Assembly (NCBI RefSeq): GCF_002287375.1
Contig: NZ_NPOA01000001.1
Coordinates: 558,001 to 622,000 of the forward strand
Direction: 5' to 3'
From: Virgibacillus profundi
GTDB lineage: Bacteria; Bacillota; Bacilli; Bacillales; Amphibacillaceae
Length of the DNA stretch: 64,000 bases
The position numbers were made by a program, and so were the translations under genes. Shown piece after piece: positions 1 to 9,182 of the stretch (position 1 is the first letter of the stretch; the number at the start of each line of letters is the position of its first letter). The notes below the pieces were generated by a model, which was given only the letters and a program-made list of their open reading frames with translations, was not told the DNA's origin and did no database searches.

Positions 1-71
1 TGGCTGGATATGATTTCAGCAACCTCTTCGGTGTTTCCGCTATACGATAAATATGCTATTAAAATATTCAA
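1..71 (-). CDS. Flavodoxin-like protein, N-terminal fragment (RNR-associated)
   Basis: Only the first 23 codons are inside the window; the gene continues beyond position 1. They begin with the beta strand and phosphate loop of a flavodoxin (ILIAYLSYSGNTEEVA), where SxSGNTEE is the FMN-phosphate loop. The likely start is TTG at 69-71, which overlaps the TGA stop of the ribonucleotide reductase alpha gene (68-70), so translation is probably coupled. By family knowledge, flavodoxins next to class I RNR genes (NrdI and relatives) supply electrons or help assemble the metal cofactor of the beta subunit. The beta gene is not in the window but is expected further left. Fold is fairly certain; the exact subfamily cannot be judged from 23 residues. 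Confidence 0.7.
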   Translation of the reverse strand, partial: MNILIAYLSYSGNTEEVAEIISS

Positions 72-2302
72 CTCTCACACCACTCACATTCTTCGACATC
101 ATTGGAAGTTGATCGAACATAATACGTTGTCTTCAATCCCTCTTTCCATGCCTGCAAATGAAGATCAAGCAGTACGGATGCTCTAATTGTATTTGGTACA
201 TAAAAATTAAATGATATACTTTGGTCAATATGCTTTTGTCTTGCCGCATTTTGTCTAACAGACCATCGCTGGTCGACAATATATGCAGATCTGCGATAAA
301 TATCATATGTTTTATGCGTTAAGTCAGGTGCCGTTGTTGGAATTTTAAAGTCCTTCTTTTCCTCATTGTAAAAAGGCTTGAAAACAGGATCAATACTTGC
401 TGTCGAACCAGCAATCATTGAAGTAGTTGAATTAGGAGCAACAGCCATTAAATAGCCATTACGCATTCCATTTGCTTCCACCTGTTTTTGCAGTGTGGAC
501 CATCTTTCATCGTTATAGCCTTTCACTGCAAAATATTCACCTGTACTCCAGCTACTTCCTTCAAATGCCGGATAGCTTCCTTTTTCCTTACTTAATTCCA
601 TGCTATTTTTTATGGTTAAATAGGCAATTTTTTCATAAAGATCATCAGCAAACTGTACTGCATTATCGGATTCCCATTTAATATTTTCAAGTGCTAATAG
701 GTGATGCCAGCCAAATGTTCCGAGTCCGATCGCTCGATATTTTTGATTGGTTAACTGTGTTTGTTTGATTGGCAATGTATTAATGTCGATTACATTATCC
801 AGCATACGAACCTGAATTTTAATTAGTCTTTCAAGTATATTATCCGGTATCGCCTTACCTAAGTTAATGGAGCTTAAGTTACAAACGACATAGTCGCCCG
901 TCTTATACTTCTTTACAATCGTATTATCATTTTCAATATACTCCTCGATAAATTCGGTTGGAGATTGATTTTGCGTTATTTCGGTACACAGATTGGAACA
1001 GTAAATGATTCCATTATGTTTGTTGCTGTTCATTCTATTCACTTCATCACGGTAAAACATAAATGGTGTACCTGATTCAAGCTGCGATTTCATAATTCTT
1101 TTCATAATATCTATTGCCAGCACTCTTCTTTTGGTAAGTTGATCTGATTGCACGCATTCGTCATACCTCCTTCGCCACTGGCCGCTTCCTTTTTCTTCAT
1201 CATAAAAGTCTTCCAAGGAGTAGCCCATCACCTGTCTCACTTCATGTGGATCAAATAAATACCAGTCTCCTCTTGCATCGACCTGCTCCATAAACAAGTC
1301 CGGCAGGCTAACTCCTGTGAAGATATCATGGGCACGCATCCGGTCATCCCCATTATTTAATTTTAAATCCAGAAATGATTCAATATCCAAATGCCATACA
1401 TCCAAATATATTGCGATGGCACCTTTTCTTGTTCCCAATTGATCTACATTCACCGCTGTATTATTGAGCTGTTTAATCCAGGGCACCACGCCACTGGACA
1501 TCCCTTTATATCCTTTAATCGCACTTCCGCGGCTCCGGATTTTTCCCATGTACACACCGATTCCACCACCATTTTTGGATAGCTTTGCAATATCCGTGTT
1601 ACTGTCATAAATGGATTGCAGGCTGTCATCAACCGTATCTATAAAGCAGCTTGACAATTGACCATGCGATTTGCCGGCATTTGTGAGTGTAGGTGTTGCA
1701 ACAGTCATATACAAGTTGCTTAATGCCCAGTAGGCCTCAATTGCGAGTTGGATACGCTGCTGTGGATCCTCATCCTGCATCAAATACATGGCAATTACCA
1801 TCCATCTTTCCTGAGGAAGCTCATAGATATTTTTATCATGATCTGTTGCCAGGTAGCGTGTTGCTATTGTATACAGCCCCAGATAATCAAACAGCAAATC
1901 CCGCTTTGGATCGATTTGCTCTGCAAGAAAATCTATGTCCACTTTCGAATATTTGGAAATTATATTTGTTGCATAAACACCTCTGTCGGTAAGTGTTTTG
2001 ATTAAATCATAAAAGTTTCCATAGCGAATGTTAGCATCATAATTCCGGTTATCACCAGCTTCACGATAAAGCTCTTCTAAATAAATTCTGCTAGCCAGGT
2101 AAGTCCAGTTAGGGTTTGTCTCATCAATGTTTTCCAGCGCATTTTTCACCAGAATTTCTGTAGCCTTTGATATAGATAGATTGGGTGAAATTGCTTTTAA
2201 TGATTTCTCTTTGAAATTTGCGGTGTTCAGTGATAGCTCTTTGGAAGCTCTGTCGATAATTTGAATGATTTCTTCCTGGTTGGTCGTCATTTTCGTGATC
2301 AT
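68..2302 (-). CDS. Ribonucleoside-diphosphate reductase, alpha (large) subunit, class I
   Basis: 744 residues; reduces ribonucleoside diphosphates to deoxy forms together with a beta subunit. Visible catalytic residues are the redox cysteines C219 (SSCF) and C474 (VVCNLSS), the N437-C439-E441 active site (SNLCTEI), the PNSTTS loop near 623, the radical-transfer tyrosine pair Y727-Y728 (TTYYVRS) and a C-terminal shuttle CxxC (C739, C742). There is no N-terminal ATP-cone motif, so overall activity regulation by dATP through a cone is not expected. The first ATG is supported by AAAAGGAG eight bases upstream. The leader holds a cobalamin riboswitch and NrdR-like boxes, so expression should fall when B12 is present and when nucleotide pools are high. 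Whether to name it nrdA or nrdE is left open. Confidence 0.93.
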   Translation of the reverse strand: MITKMTTNQEEIIQIIDRASKELSLNTANFKEKSLKAISPNLSISKATEILVKNALENIDETNPNWTYLASRIYLEELYREAGDNRNYDANIRYGNFYDLIKTLTDRGVYATNIISKYSKVDIDFLAEQIDPKRDLLFDYLGLYTIATRYLATDHDKNIYELPQERWMVIAMYLMQDEDPQQRIQLAIEAYWALSNLYMTVATPTLTNAGKSHGQLSSCFIDTVDDSLQSIYDSNTDIAKLSKNGGGIGVYMGKIRSRGSAIKGYKGMSSGVVPWIKQLNNTAVNVDQLGTRKGAIAIYLDVWHLDIESFLDLKLNNGDDRMRAHDIFTGVSLPDLFMEQVDARGDWYLFDPHEVRQVMGYSLEDFYDEEKGSGQWRRRYDECVQSDQLTKRRVLAIDIMKRIMKSQLESGTPFMFYRDEVNRMNSNKHNGIIYCSNLCTEITQNQSPTEFIEEYIENDNTIVKKYKTGDYVVCNLSSINLGKAIPDNILERLIKIQVRMLDNVIDINTLPIKQTQLTNQKYRAIGLGTFGWHHLLALENIKWESDNAVQFADDLYEKIAYLTIKNSMELSKEKGSYPAFEGSSWSTGEYFAVKGYNDERWSTLQKQVEANGMRNGYLMAVAPNSTTSMIAGSTASIDPVFKPFYNEEKKDFKIPTTAPDLTHKTYDIYRRSAYIVDQRWSVRQNAARQKHIDQSISFNFYVPNTIRASVLLDLHLQAWKEGLKTTYYVRSTSNDVEECEWCES

Positions 2303-2371
2303 AATAAATTCTCCTTTTATATAGATATGTATTGGGCTCTTTTCTGCTGAACTGTTTGGTTATTTAAGGTT

Positions 2372-2450
2372 GGTGCACAACTTTGATGCTACGATGCACA
2401 GCTTTGGCGCTGTAGTGCACGACTTCGCACTATGTCACTCAACTTTATTC
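2372..2450. repeat. 21-bp tandem repeat, about 3.8 copies, in the RNR leader
   Basis: Four units start at 2372, 2393, 2414 and 2435, with an exact 21-bp period. The shared pattern is roughly G(A/T)GCACaaCTTTG followed by a variable tail; the fourth unit is degenerate and short. The array lies between the terminator hairpin of the riboswitch and the RNR ribosome site, so it is transcribed as part of the 5' leader. Function unknown. Confidence 0.75.
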
Positions 2451-2462
2451 ATACCCCACAAA

Positions 2463-2499
2463 ACTTAAATAGCCGTTCACCCAAAGGATGAACGGCTAT
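2463..2499 (-). terminator. Intrinsic terminator of the cobalamin riboswitch (expression platform)
   Basis: Read on the minus strand, an 11-bp perfect stem (2489-2499 with 2469-2479, ATAGCCGTTCA/TGAACGGCTAT) is followed by a U-rich tract TTTAAGTTTTG. It lies about 70 bases downstream of the aptamer and 170 bases before the RNR start. That is where a transcription-terminating expression platform would sit. Confidence 0.75.
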
Positions 2500-2571
2500 A
2501 AAACGACAGAAATTTATGTATTTGCATCTCTATCGCTCCAGCTTCCCTCACCCCGGGGAAATGAAACTATA

Positions 2572-2741
2572 AGTTATGGCAGGTCTCCTGACTTGTGCTC
2601 CAACCTACTTGAGTCCTTCCCATAACGTTGCCTCATCAGCTATCGATACAGTGGAATTCCCGTTCGCTCACACATACAGTTGCGGGGGCAGTTTCGGATT
2701 TTTACCGAATTCCCTTTTCAGACATTTACATGTCACCTTAA
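2572..2741 (-). promoter_or_regulatory. Cobalamin (B12) riboswitch aptamer upstream of class I RNR
   Basis: The minus-strand RNA shows the conserved cobalamin aptamer blocks in order: AAAGGGAATTCGGT, AAAATCCGAAACTGCC, CCCGCAACTGT, then TGATGAGGCAACG, GGGAAGGACTCAAG and the 3' block AAGTCAGGAGACCTGCC at 2578-2594. These match the well-known B12-box architecture. It lies in the leader of the B12-independent RNR gene. From known cases (for example Streptomyces nrdAB), such a switch turns off class I RNR when B12 allows a class II enzyme to work; the latter would have to be encoded elsewhere. Confidence 0.93.
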
Positions 2742-2749
2742 CTTATATC

Positions 2750-2793
2750 ACTACATATAGTATTAACTTTCAGAAACAATAACAATATATTGT
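2750..2793. promoter_or_regulatory. Two NrdR-type boxes, 32 bp apart
   Basis: Two 12-bp palindrome-like boxes resemble the NrdR consensus ACAC(A/T)ATAT(A/T)TAGTGT core: ACTACATATAGT at 2750-2761 and ACAATATATTGT at 2782-2793. Start-to-start spacing is 32 bp, about three helical turns, which is the usual arrangement for paired NrdR boxes. They flank and overlap the -10 and -35 elements, fitting repression of the RNR operon by NrdR. Confidence 0.7.
2757..2785 (-). promoter_or_regulatory. Sigma-A type promoter of the RNR operon
   Basis: On the minus strand TTGTTA (2780-2785) and TACTAT (2757-2762) are separated by exactly 17 bases. The predicted start near 2750 puts the transcript just upstream of the riboswitch aptamer. 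Two NrdR-like palindromes overlap its ends. Confidence 0.6.
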
Positions 2794-2864
2794 ATTTTTA
2801 GACTAGCATATTCATTTATAGAATGCAACAGCCATCATTTTAAATTTCCAATTCTTCGGCAGCA

Positions 2865-3770
2865 TTAATTCTGGAACTTTTCCAGTCGTGTAAAGAAGTC
2901 CAGCAGAAATTCATAAAATAATTTTTCTGTTGGGAGTAACTTACGGTCTTTTGGAATAACAACCCCTACCGTACGGGTAATATTTGGATCAATATTTGTC
3001 ACTTTTACGGTAGCCCGTGGCAAATTATCCACTAAGGTAATCTCCGGCACAAGTGATACACCTAAACCTGCTGATACCAGTCCTTTTATCGAATCGATAT
3101 CCTGTCCTTCGAAAGAGACATTTGGCTTAAACCCAATTTGTTGACAAGCATTTGTAATAAGATCACGAAGCACATATTCCTTGGGGAAAAGTACAAATGA
3201 TTCTTCCCGCAGCTGATTCAGCTTCAGTGATGAGCTGTTAGCAAGTGGATGGGTTGCCGGTAATAATCCTACAATATTTTCGGTAAACAAAATGGCCCCT
3301 TTTAACTTTTTTTCATTCATCGGAAGCGGCCCGAGCAAAGCCATATTAATTTCCCCTTTTATAACTGCAGTCTTTAATTCATGATAAGATCCCTGATTTA
3401 ATTGAAATTTTACATCCGGGTATTCTTCGCGGAAAGCAGAAATGGCAGTAGGCAAGATGTATGTAGCCAAACTGCTTGGAAAACCAATATGGATGGTCCC
3501 TTTTTCAGGGTCTGTATATTCATCAATTACCTGTTTCGCATCATCAATAACATGAATTGCCTGTTCCATATGTTCTAAAAAGATCCGTCCAATCGGTGTA
3601 AGGCGAACATTACGTCCCTCACGTATAAATAGATCCACACCTAATTCTGACTCCAAATTAAAAATTTGTCTGCTGACTGCGGATTGGGCTACATGCAAGG
3701 CGATAGCGGCTTCTGTTACATGTTCTCGGTTTGCAACTTCAATAAAGTATTTTATCTGTCTCAGTTCCAT
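2865..3770 (-). CDS. gltC: LysR-family regulator, GltC type
   Basis: 301 residues from the preferred start. An upstream in-frame ATG at 3785 exists, but the ribosome site GAGGTGG lies over it and points to the ATG at 3770 (MELRQIKYF). An N-terminal winged helix-turn-helix (about residues 1-60, with AVSRQIFNLESELG) is followed by a LysR substrate-binding domain. The sequence resembles Bacillus subtilis GltC along its whole length (HVAQSAVSRQI, PSSLATYILPT, GLVSAGLGVSLVPE). GltC activates glutamate synthase genes in B. subtilis. Here it is divergent from gdhA, which suggests it controls that gene; this is inference from position. No gltAB is in the window. Confidence 0.85.
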   Translation of the reverse strand: MELRQIKYFIEVANREHVTEAAIALHVAQSAVSRQIFNLESELGVDLFIREGRNVRLTPIGRIFLEHMEQAIHVIDDAKQVIDEYTDPEKGTIHIGFPSSLATYILPTAISAFREEYPDVKFQLNQGSYHELKTAVIKGEINMALLGPLPMNEKKLKGAILFTENIVGLLPATHPLANSSSLKLNQLREESFVLFPKEYVLRDLITNACQQIGFKPNVSFEGQDIDSIKGLVSAGLGVSLVPEITLVDNLPRATVKVTNIDPNITRTVGVVIPKDRKLLPTEKLFYEFLLDFFTRLEKFQN

Positions 3771-3800
3771 TTTCAACCACCTCATTACCCATTATCGCAT

Positions 3801-3812
3801 ATTGATATCAAT
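3801..3812. promoter_or_regulatory. Palindrome in the gltC-gdhA intergenic region, possible LysR operator
   Basis: ATTGATATCAAT is a perfect 12-bp palindrome about 30 bp upstream of the gltC start and 40 bp upstream of the gdhA -35. LysR regulators bind short dyads in such divergent regions, but this site does not obviously match a published GltC box, so the role is tentative. Confidence 0.35.
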
Positions 3813-3849
3813 TATATCTATTATTTATATTGTTAAGATTGATTAATTT

Positions 3850-3879
3850 TTGTAAAATTAAAATATACCATAATATAAT
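3850..3879 (+). promoter_or_regulatory. Candidate gdhA promoter
   Basis: TTGTAA (3850-3855) and a perfect TATAAT (3874-3879) are spaced by 18 bases. Transcription would start near 3886 and give a leader of about 95 bases that contains the hairpin at 3906-3952. Confidence 0.55.
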
Positions 3880-3905
3880 CGACTTAATTTCAGAATACAC
3901 ATAGG

Positions 3906-5365
<1,460 letters not shown>

Positions 5366-5376
5366 TAAAGAATTAA

Positions 5377-5425
5377 AATGCCTGTCTCCCATAACTTCTT
5401 CACATTGGGAGACAGGCATTTATAT
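5377..5425 (+). terminator. Terminator of gdhA
   Basis: A 16-bp perfect stem (5377-5392 with 5406-5421, core ATGCCTGTCTCCCA) lies just after the gdhA stop and is followed by a T-rich stretch (TTTATATTTT). Its complement is A/T-flanked too, so it may also act on the leftward yuzL-like transcript. Confidence 0.85.
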
Positions 5426-5505
5426 TTTAGCCCCGCTTAACCCCTGATTAATTTGATACGTATTTTGTTGAAGAATAGTTCTACAATTAAAAAAGGCACT
5501 ACATA

Positions 5506-5637
5506 TTAAGAACGCTTTTGTTTCTTTCTAGAAGAATCAGCCTTTTTACTTCCTGTTTCCCTTCTTGTCGTCCCTTGCCCTTCTACCTCAGGGGAACTCA
5601 AACCATCAGTTACTGGATTAACTTTTCTTTTTTTCAC
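5506..5637 (-). CDS. Small basic protein, YuzL-like (43 aa)
   Basis: A 43-codon gene with a GTG start at 5635-5637 preceded by GGAGGTG at ideal spacing. The product begins VKKRKVNPVTDGLSSPEV, continues with EGQGTTRRETGSKK and ends ADSSRKKQKRS. It is very basic and hydrophilic, without a membrane segment. The pattern (K/R-rich start, GLSSPxVEGQGTT, SSRKKQKRS end) recalls the short YuzL-like proteins of Bacillus, whose role is unknown. It lies between convergent gdhA and the DUF421 gene. Confidence 0.65.
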   Translation of the reverse strand: MKKRKVNPVTDGLSSPEVEGQGTTRRETGSKKADSSRKKQKRS

Positions 5638-5697
5638 TCTAATCACCTCCAACCTTATCTTTTCCTAAAAATAATTTAGATATGTTACCACGTATTA

Positions 5698-6351
5698 CTA
5701 CTGCAAATGCTTTGGTGGATTTGTATCATGTCTTTGTTGTTTCACTTCTGCAAATAAATCCTCATGATTGCTACTTTCGCTTAGCTGATTGTTTAACAGA
5801 TTTAGTTGTTCCTTCAATTGAGTTAATTCCATTACTGAATTTAGCTGGTTTAGTGTTTGCTGAATATTATCTGCAAGCTGCTGGAATTCTTTTTTTGTTA
5901 CAGGTTGTGCATCTTGTTTTAATACATAGCCTATTTGCCCGTTTGGCTCCAGAGTTGCCCACTGAACATCACTGACTTTCATAACATTTTGCTGCCGTAA
6001 ATTCATTTCCAGTTGATCAACAGTGAGTCTCAGTTTTTTTAGATTCTTTTCCTGCAATATACCATTTTCAATAACAACCTTTGATTTACCTGTAATTAGC
6101 GTCTCAAAAAAATCCCCCTTGATTTGCGCATATTCTATTACAATTAGTGTTAGTATTAAAACCCCCCCGACAGCCAGTGTCATCCAAATATTTTCACCCG
6201 CTACAGGCTGAATAAGTAATGAACCGATACCAATCATAATAACCGTTTGAGCCAAAGTCATTTGGGAAATTGACTTTCTTCCAGCAATTCGCAGTAAAAG
6301 AGTTCCGGCAACTACAATGAGAATAGCCTTCCAAATCAAATCTAACTCCAT
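5698..6351 (-). CDS. DUF421 (YetF-like) membrane protein
   Basis: 217 residues from the ATG at 6351, chosen because AGAGGTG lies six bases upstream; an in-frame GTG nine bases earlier overlaps that ribosome site. Three hydrophobic segments occupy about residues 5-80. A cytoplasmic DUF421 domain follows (GKSKVVIENGILQEKNLKKLRLTVD split around 90-115, then DVQWATLEPNGQIGYVLK), and the tail is polar and probably coiled. Proteins of this family (YetF, YrbG) are common in spore formers and of unknown function. The gene stands alone, divergent from lemA. Confidence 0.8.
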   Translation of the reverse strand: MELDLIWKAILIVVAGTLLLRIAGRKSISQMTLAQTVIMIGIGSLLIQPVAGENIWMTLAVGGVLILTLIVIEYAQIKGDFFETLITGKSKVVIENGILQEKNLKKLRLTVDQLEMNLRQQNVMKVSDVQWATLEPNGQIGYVLKQDAQPVTKKEFQQLADNIQQTLNQLNSVMELTQLKEQLNLLNNQLSESSNHEDLFAEVKQQRHDTNPPKHLQ

Positions 6352-6635
6352 GCAACACACCTCTTTTCTAAAATAACTTCTGAGCCTTAGTTTAACGAAT
6401 AAGGGAGATCTTATTCTATGCGAAGTACGGGGCGCATCCTTAGAAGATTAGGTAATGTCCGTACATAAGCAAGAATGTCAATAGCTGCAAACTCTCCCCT
6501 TCCAACTCCCAAAATCACATTTCGCTGGAGATAGGCCTAAAGTATCTTTTTCAAATTTTTAGTATTTCTGAGGTGCGGAATTTGATACAATAACTACAGA
6601 TATTTTAACTATCCCCTATTCTAGGGAGAAGGAGC

Positions 6636-7232
6636 GTGTTTAAAATAGACAGTTTTTTAGCTTTTTTATTAACACCAACTGGATTAATTCTGGCAGGTAT
6701 TGTTATCATCATTATTATATTTATGACAATTTACAACCGCTTTGTGGCTTTACGCAACCGAACCAGGCAAGCTTTTAGGTCTATTGATACATATTTGGAG
6801 CAGCGTTTTGATGCATTGACGAAATTAGCAGATGCTGTAGCTTCTCATAATGAGCATGAACGTTCGACATATACGGAGCTCGCTGCAATTCGCTCAAACT
6901 ACAAAAATATGACAGATGATGAAAAAGTGGCAGCATCCAACGAGGCTGAAGATTTAAAGGCACGGCTCAATGTACAGGTTGAGAACTATCCGGAGCTGAA
7001 GGCAGATGGGTTGTATTTGAATATGATGAAAACAACTACTGATATTGAGGAGAAGTTATCTGCCAGCAGACGCAGCTATAATGCAAATGCATACAAATTT
7101 AATACGATGCTGGATTCATTTCCTACGAACATATTTGGGAAGATGATGAATTTTAAGAAGGCTGAAATGTTTAGAGCAACAGAGGAAAAAAGAGAAGATA
7201 TCGACCTCCGGGCAAGATTGAGAGGAATGTAA
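6636..7232 (+). CDS. lemA: LemA family protein
   Basis: 198 residues with a GTG start; GGAG seven bases upstream supports it and no near ATG is better placed. One N-terminal membrane segment (about residues 9-31) with a short outside end is followed by a long helical LemA domain (YNRFVALRNRTRQAFRSID, LKARLNVQVENYPELKADG, SRRSYNANAYKFN). LemA proteins are membrane-anchored helical bundles of unclear role. The stop codon is directly followed by the ATG of a DUF3137 gene, so the two are an operon, a common pairing. Confidence 0.9.
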   Translation: MFKIDSFLAFLLTPTGLILAGIVIIIIIFMTIYNRFVALRNRTRQAFRSIDTYLEQRFDALTKLADAVASHNEHERSTYTELAAIRSNYKNMTDDEKVAASNEAEDLKARLNVQVENYPELKADGLYLNMMKTTTDIEEKLSASRRSYNANAYKFNTMLDSFPTNIFGKMMNFKKAEMFRATEEKREDIDLRARLRGM

Positions 7233-8216
7233 ATGTTTCCCTCTTTTGAAAGTATTTATCCCAATCTCGGACCTGTACTCGAAGTAGCTCAGGAAGCTCG
7301 CGCAGAAGCAAAAAGGAAAATCACCCGTAATATTATGATCATCCTAATCATGTGGGCTGTTTCTGTAGGGGTAATGTTTATCACTCAAAACTCGAGCATC
7401 GGGGGAACATTGATCTTCATCGCTTTCCTCAGTACATTTTTATTTATTGGTTTATCTGTACGTGCTGCGAAAGAGTTCCGCTCTACATATTCCCATAAAA
7501 TAGTTGGAGCTTTGGTTACAGCAATGTTTGAAAATATCGAAGCCCCCGAGAATGAACCCGAATACGAGGCATCTGTAAAATTCATCCCAAATAAACGAAT
7601 AGGGGCTAGTAGGGTCAGCACAAGTGGAATTGCCCCTCGTTTTGATAAAATAAAAGGGGAAGATTATATAAGCGGAAGACTTGGAGCAACAACGTTTGAG
7701 TTCTCTGAGATTGAGCTTATTGATATCGATTATAAAAAAGATAATAATGGCAATCGAAAGAAAGTTGAAAAGCGGGTTTTTAAAGGTATTATGTTTATAG
7801 CTGATTTTCATAAAGATTTCGATGGTGAAACATACCTAATTGATAAGAAGTTTTTTGATAGTGAAAGATTTCTTTTAAAATTCCAGGGAGCATTTGAAAT
7901 TGAAATGGAGGATATAGCCTTTAATAAAGCCTTCCGGACCATGACAACAGATGATATCGAAGCCCGATATGTTCTTTCATCCAATCTAATGGAAAGAATT
8001 ATGGAATTTGAGAATCAATCAAAGGATGAGGTCGAATTATCCTTTAAAAATTCAAAGATGTTTATCATGCACAAGTCACGCAAAAATCATTTTGAAGGTA
8101 AACTGTTCGAAAATAATGATGAGGAAACATTAAAACAAATTTATACAGATTTCCGGACATACTTTGACATCGTTGAAGAATTCCGACTGAACCGCAGAAT
8201 ATGGAGTAAAAGCTAG
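7233..8216 (+). CDS. DUF3137 domain membrane protein
   Basis: 327 residues, starting at the base after the lemA stop. Two membrane segments near residues 33-51 and 57-76 are followed by a large soluble DUF3137 domain (SGRLGATTFEFSEIELIDI, FKGIMFIADFHKDFDG, HKSRKNHFEGKLF). Members of this family occur next to lemA and are sometimes annotated as Galanin-like; their function is not established. Translation is probably coupled to lemA because there is no gap for a separate ribosome site. Confidence 0.8.
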   Translation: MFPSFESIYPNLGPVLEVAQEARAEAKRKITRNIMIILIMWAVSVGVMFITQNSSIGGTLIFIAFLSTFLFIGLSVRAAKEFRSTYSHKIVGALVTAMFENIEAPENEPEYEASVKFIPNKRIGASRVSTSGIAPRFDKIKGEDYISGRLGATTFEFSEIELIDIDYKKDNNGNRKKVEKRVFKGIMFIADFHKDFDGETYLIDKKFFDSERFLLKFQGAFEIEMEDIAFNKAFRTMTTDDIEARYVLSSNLMERIMEFENQSKDEVELSFKNSKMFIMHKSRKNHFEGKLFENNDEETLKQIYTDFRTYFDIVEEFRLNRRIWSKS

Positions 8217-8414
8217 TTAGATTTTTGTTAGTTTAGGCGTGGAGTAGACTACTATTGGACAGCTTTAGAATGGTTTTGGGTAGTTTCTTGTCCTTGAGAA
8301 GCGTTCTATGCGACCGTTCGCACCTGTTTTCAAACAGTTCGGGCGTAGAGAGGTTGTAAAGGTAAAACATTGATCTACAGCGCTTTAAAACCCTTCCAGC
8401 CAAAACACAAGCTA

Positions 8415-8455
8415 GAAAAAAGGCACTGGTCACTATACAAAGTGATCAGTACCTT
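8415..8455 (-). terminator. Terminator of the racemase/murE-like/ATP-grasp operon
   Basis: A 14-base imperfect stem (8441-8454 with 8421-8434, core ACTGATCACT/AGTGACCAGT) is followed on the minus strand by TTTTTTC. It is placed 10 bases after the racemase stop. The rest of 8217-8414 contains no gene; a small CTGTTT/AAACAG dyad is the only structure I see there. Confidence 0.8.
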
Positions 8456-8463
8456 CCTTTTAT

Positions 8464-9171
8464 CTAATCCTTCACAAGCTTACCTGATAATAAGATCGAC
8501 TGATCAACAAGCGCCTGCATAGCATCGACACAATGCAGAGACACTTCTTCATTTAATTCCAAACAGGATAATTCCGTACAGCCCAATATGACGCAGGAGC
8601 AGTCTTCCTCATTTATCAAATTGTCGATAATCGTTTCTACTTCCGTAATGTTTACAGGCTTGTCCTCTTTAAAATTATAAATATTGTTCATCACTTGTTC
8701 CTGCTCCAAACCCATAGGAATAACAGGTTTGAGATTATACTCTGAACAGCCATTTTGATAGATTTCGCTATTAATTGTACCATCAGTAGCTAATATACCA
8801 ACTTTTGCATTTCCCCCATATTTATCATGAATATATTTTACCGTTTCATCAATCATATTAATGATATTTACATCCGTCATTTCCTGCATTTCTTTTATAA
8901 AATAATGTGATGTATTACAGGGAATTGCTATATTGGAAACACCTGCATATTCAAGAATTTGAAAATCCTTTTTTACTGCTTTCAGGAATGCATTTTCCTT
9001 TTGTTCCAAAATAGCTTCTGTCCGGTCAGGGATTGTGGAATGGTTAAGAATGATCATATCAATATGGTCCTGGTCTTTTTTTGCAGCTGTATTCTCAATT
9101 ACCTTCTCAAAGAAAAGAGAGGTTGCCATCGGCCCCATGCCACCAAGCACCCCTAGTTTTTTACCTTCCAT
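8464..9171 (-). CDS. Aspartate/glutamate racemase family protein
   Basis: 235 residues. PLP-independent racemase fold with the two catalytic cysteines visible: C85 in IPCNTSH and C198 in LGCTELS. The N-terminus LGVLGGMGPMAT is typical of the aspartate racemase branch rather than MurI. The ribosome site AGGTGG precedes the ATG. It is the last gene of a three-gene operon, 11 bases after the MurE-like gene. With an ATP-grasp ligase in the same unit, production of D-Asp (or D-Glu) for attachment to a cell-wall or poly-amino-acid product is a reasonable inference. Substrate is not provable from sequence. Confidence 0.85.
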   Translation of the reverse strand: MEGKKLGVLGGMGPMATSLFFEKVIENTAAKKDQDHIDMIILNHSTIPDRTEAILEQKENAFLKAVKKDFQILEYAGVSNIAIPCNTSHYFIKEMQEMTDVNIINMIDETVKYIHDKYGGNAKVGILATDGTINSEIYQNGCSEYNLKPVIPMGLEQEQVMNNIYNFKEDKPVNITEVETIIDNLINEEDCSCVILGCTELSCLELNEEVSLHCVDAMQALVDQSILLSGKLVKD

Positions 9172-9182
9172 TTTTAGCCCAC

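Noticed and set aside
1450-2005. Several 60-100 codon ORFs on the opposite strand of the RNR gene
   Set aside because: Shadows of a well-conserved coding frame, no ribosome sites or recognisable domains.
2372-2450. Repeat arrays at 2372 and 21071 as CRISPR
   Set aside because: Repeat unit with its spacer is only 21 bp, repeats are degenerate, and no cas genes are present.
8300-8345. Small dyad (CTGTTT/AAACAG) with weak outer pairing as a structured RNA
   Set aside because: Too short and imperfect, no match to a known RNA family that I recognise.
8233-8433. 66-codon leftward ORF between the DUF3137 gene and the racemase terminator
   Set aside because: No ribosome site, composition unlike a real protein, and it runs into the terminator hairpin.
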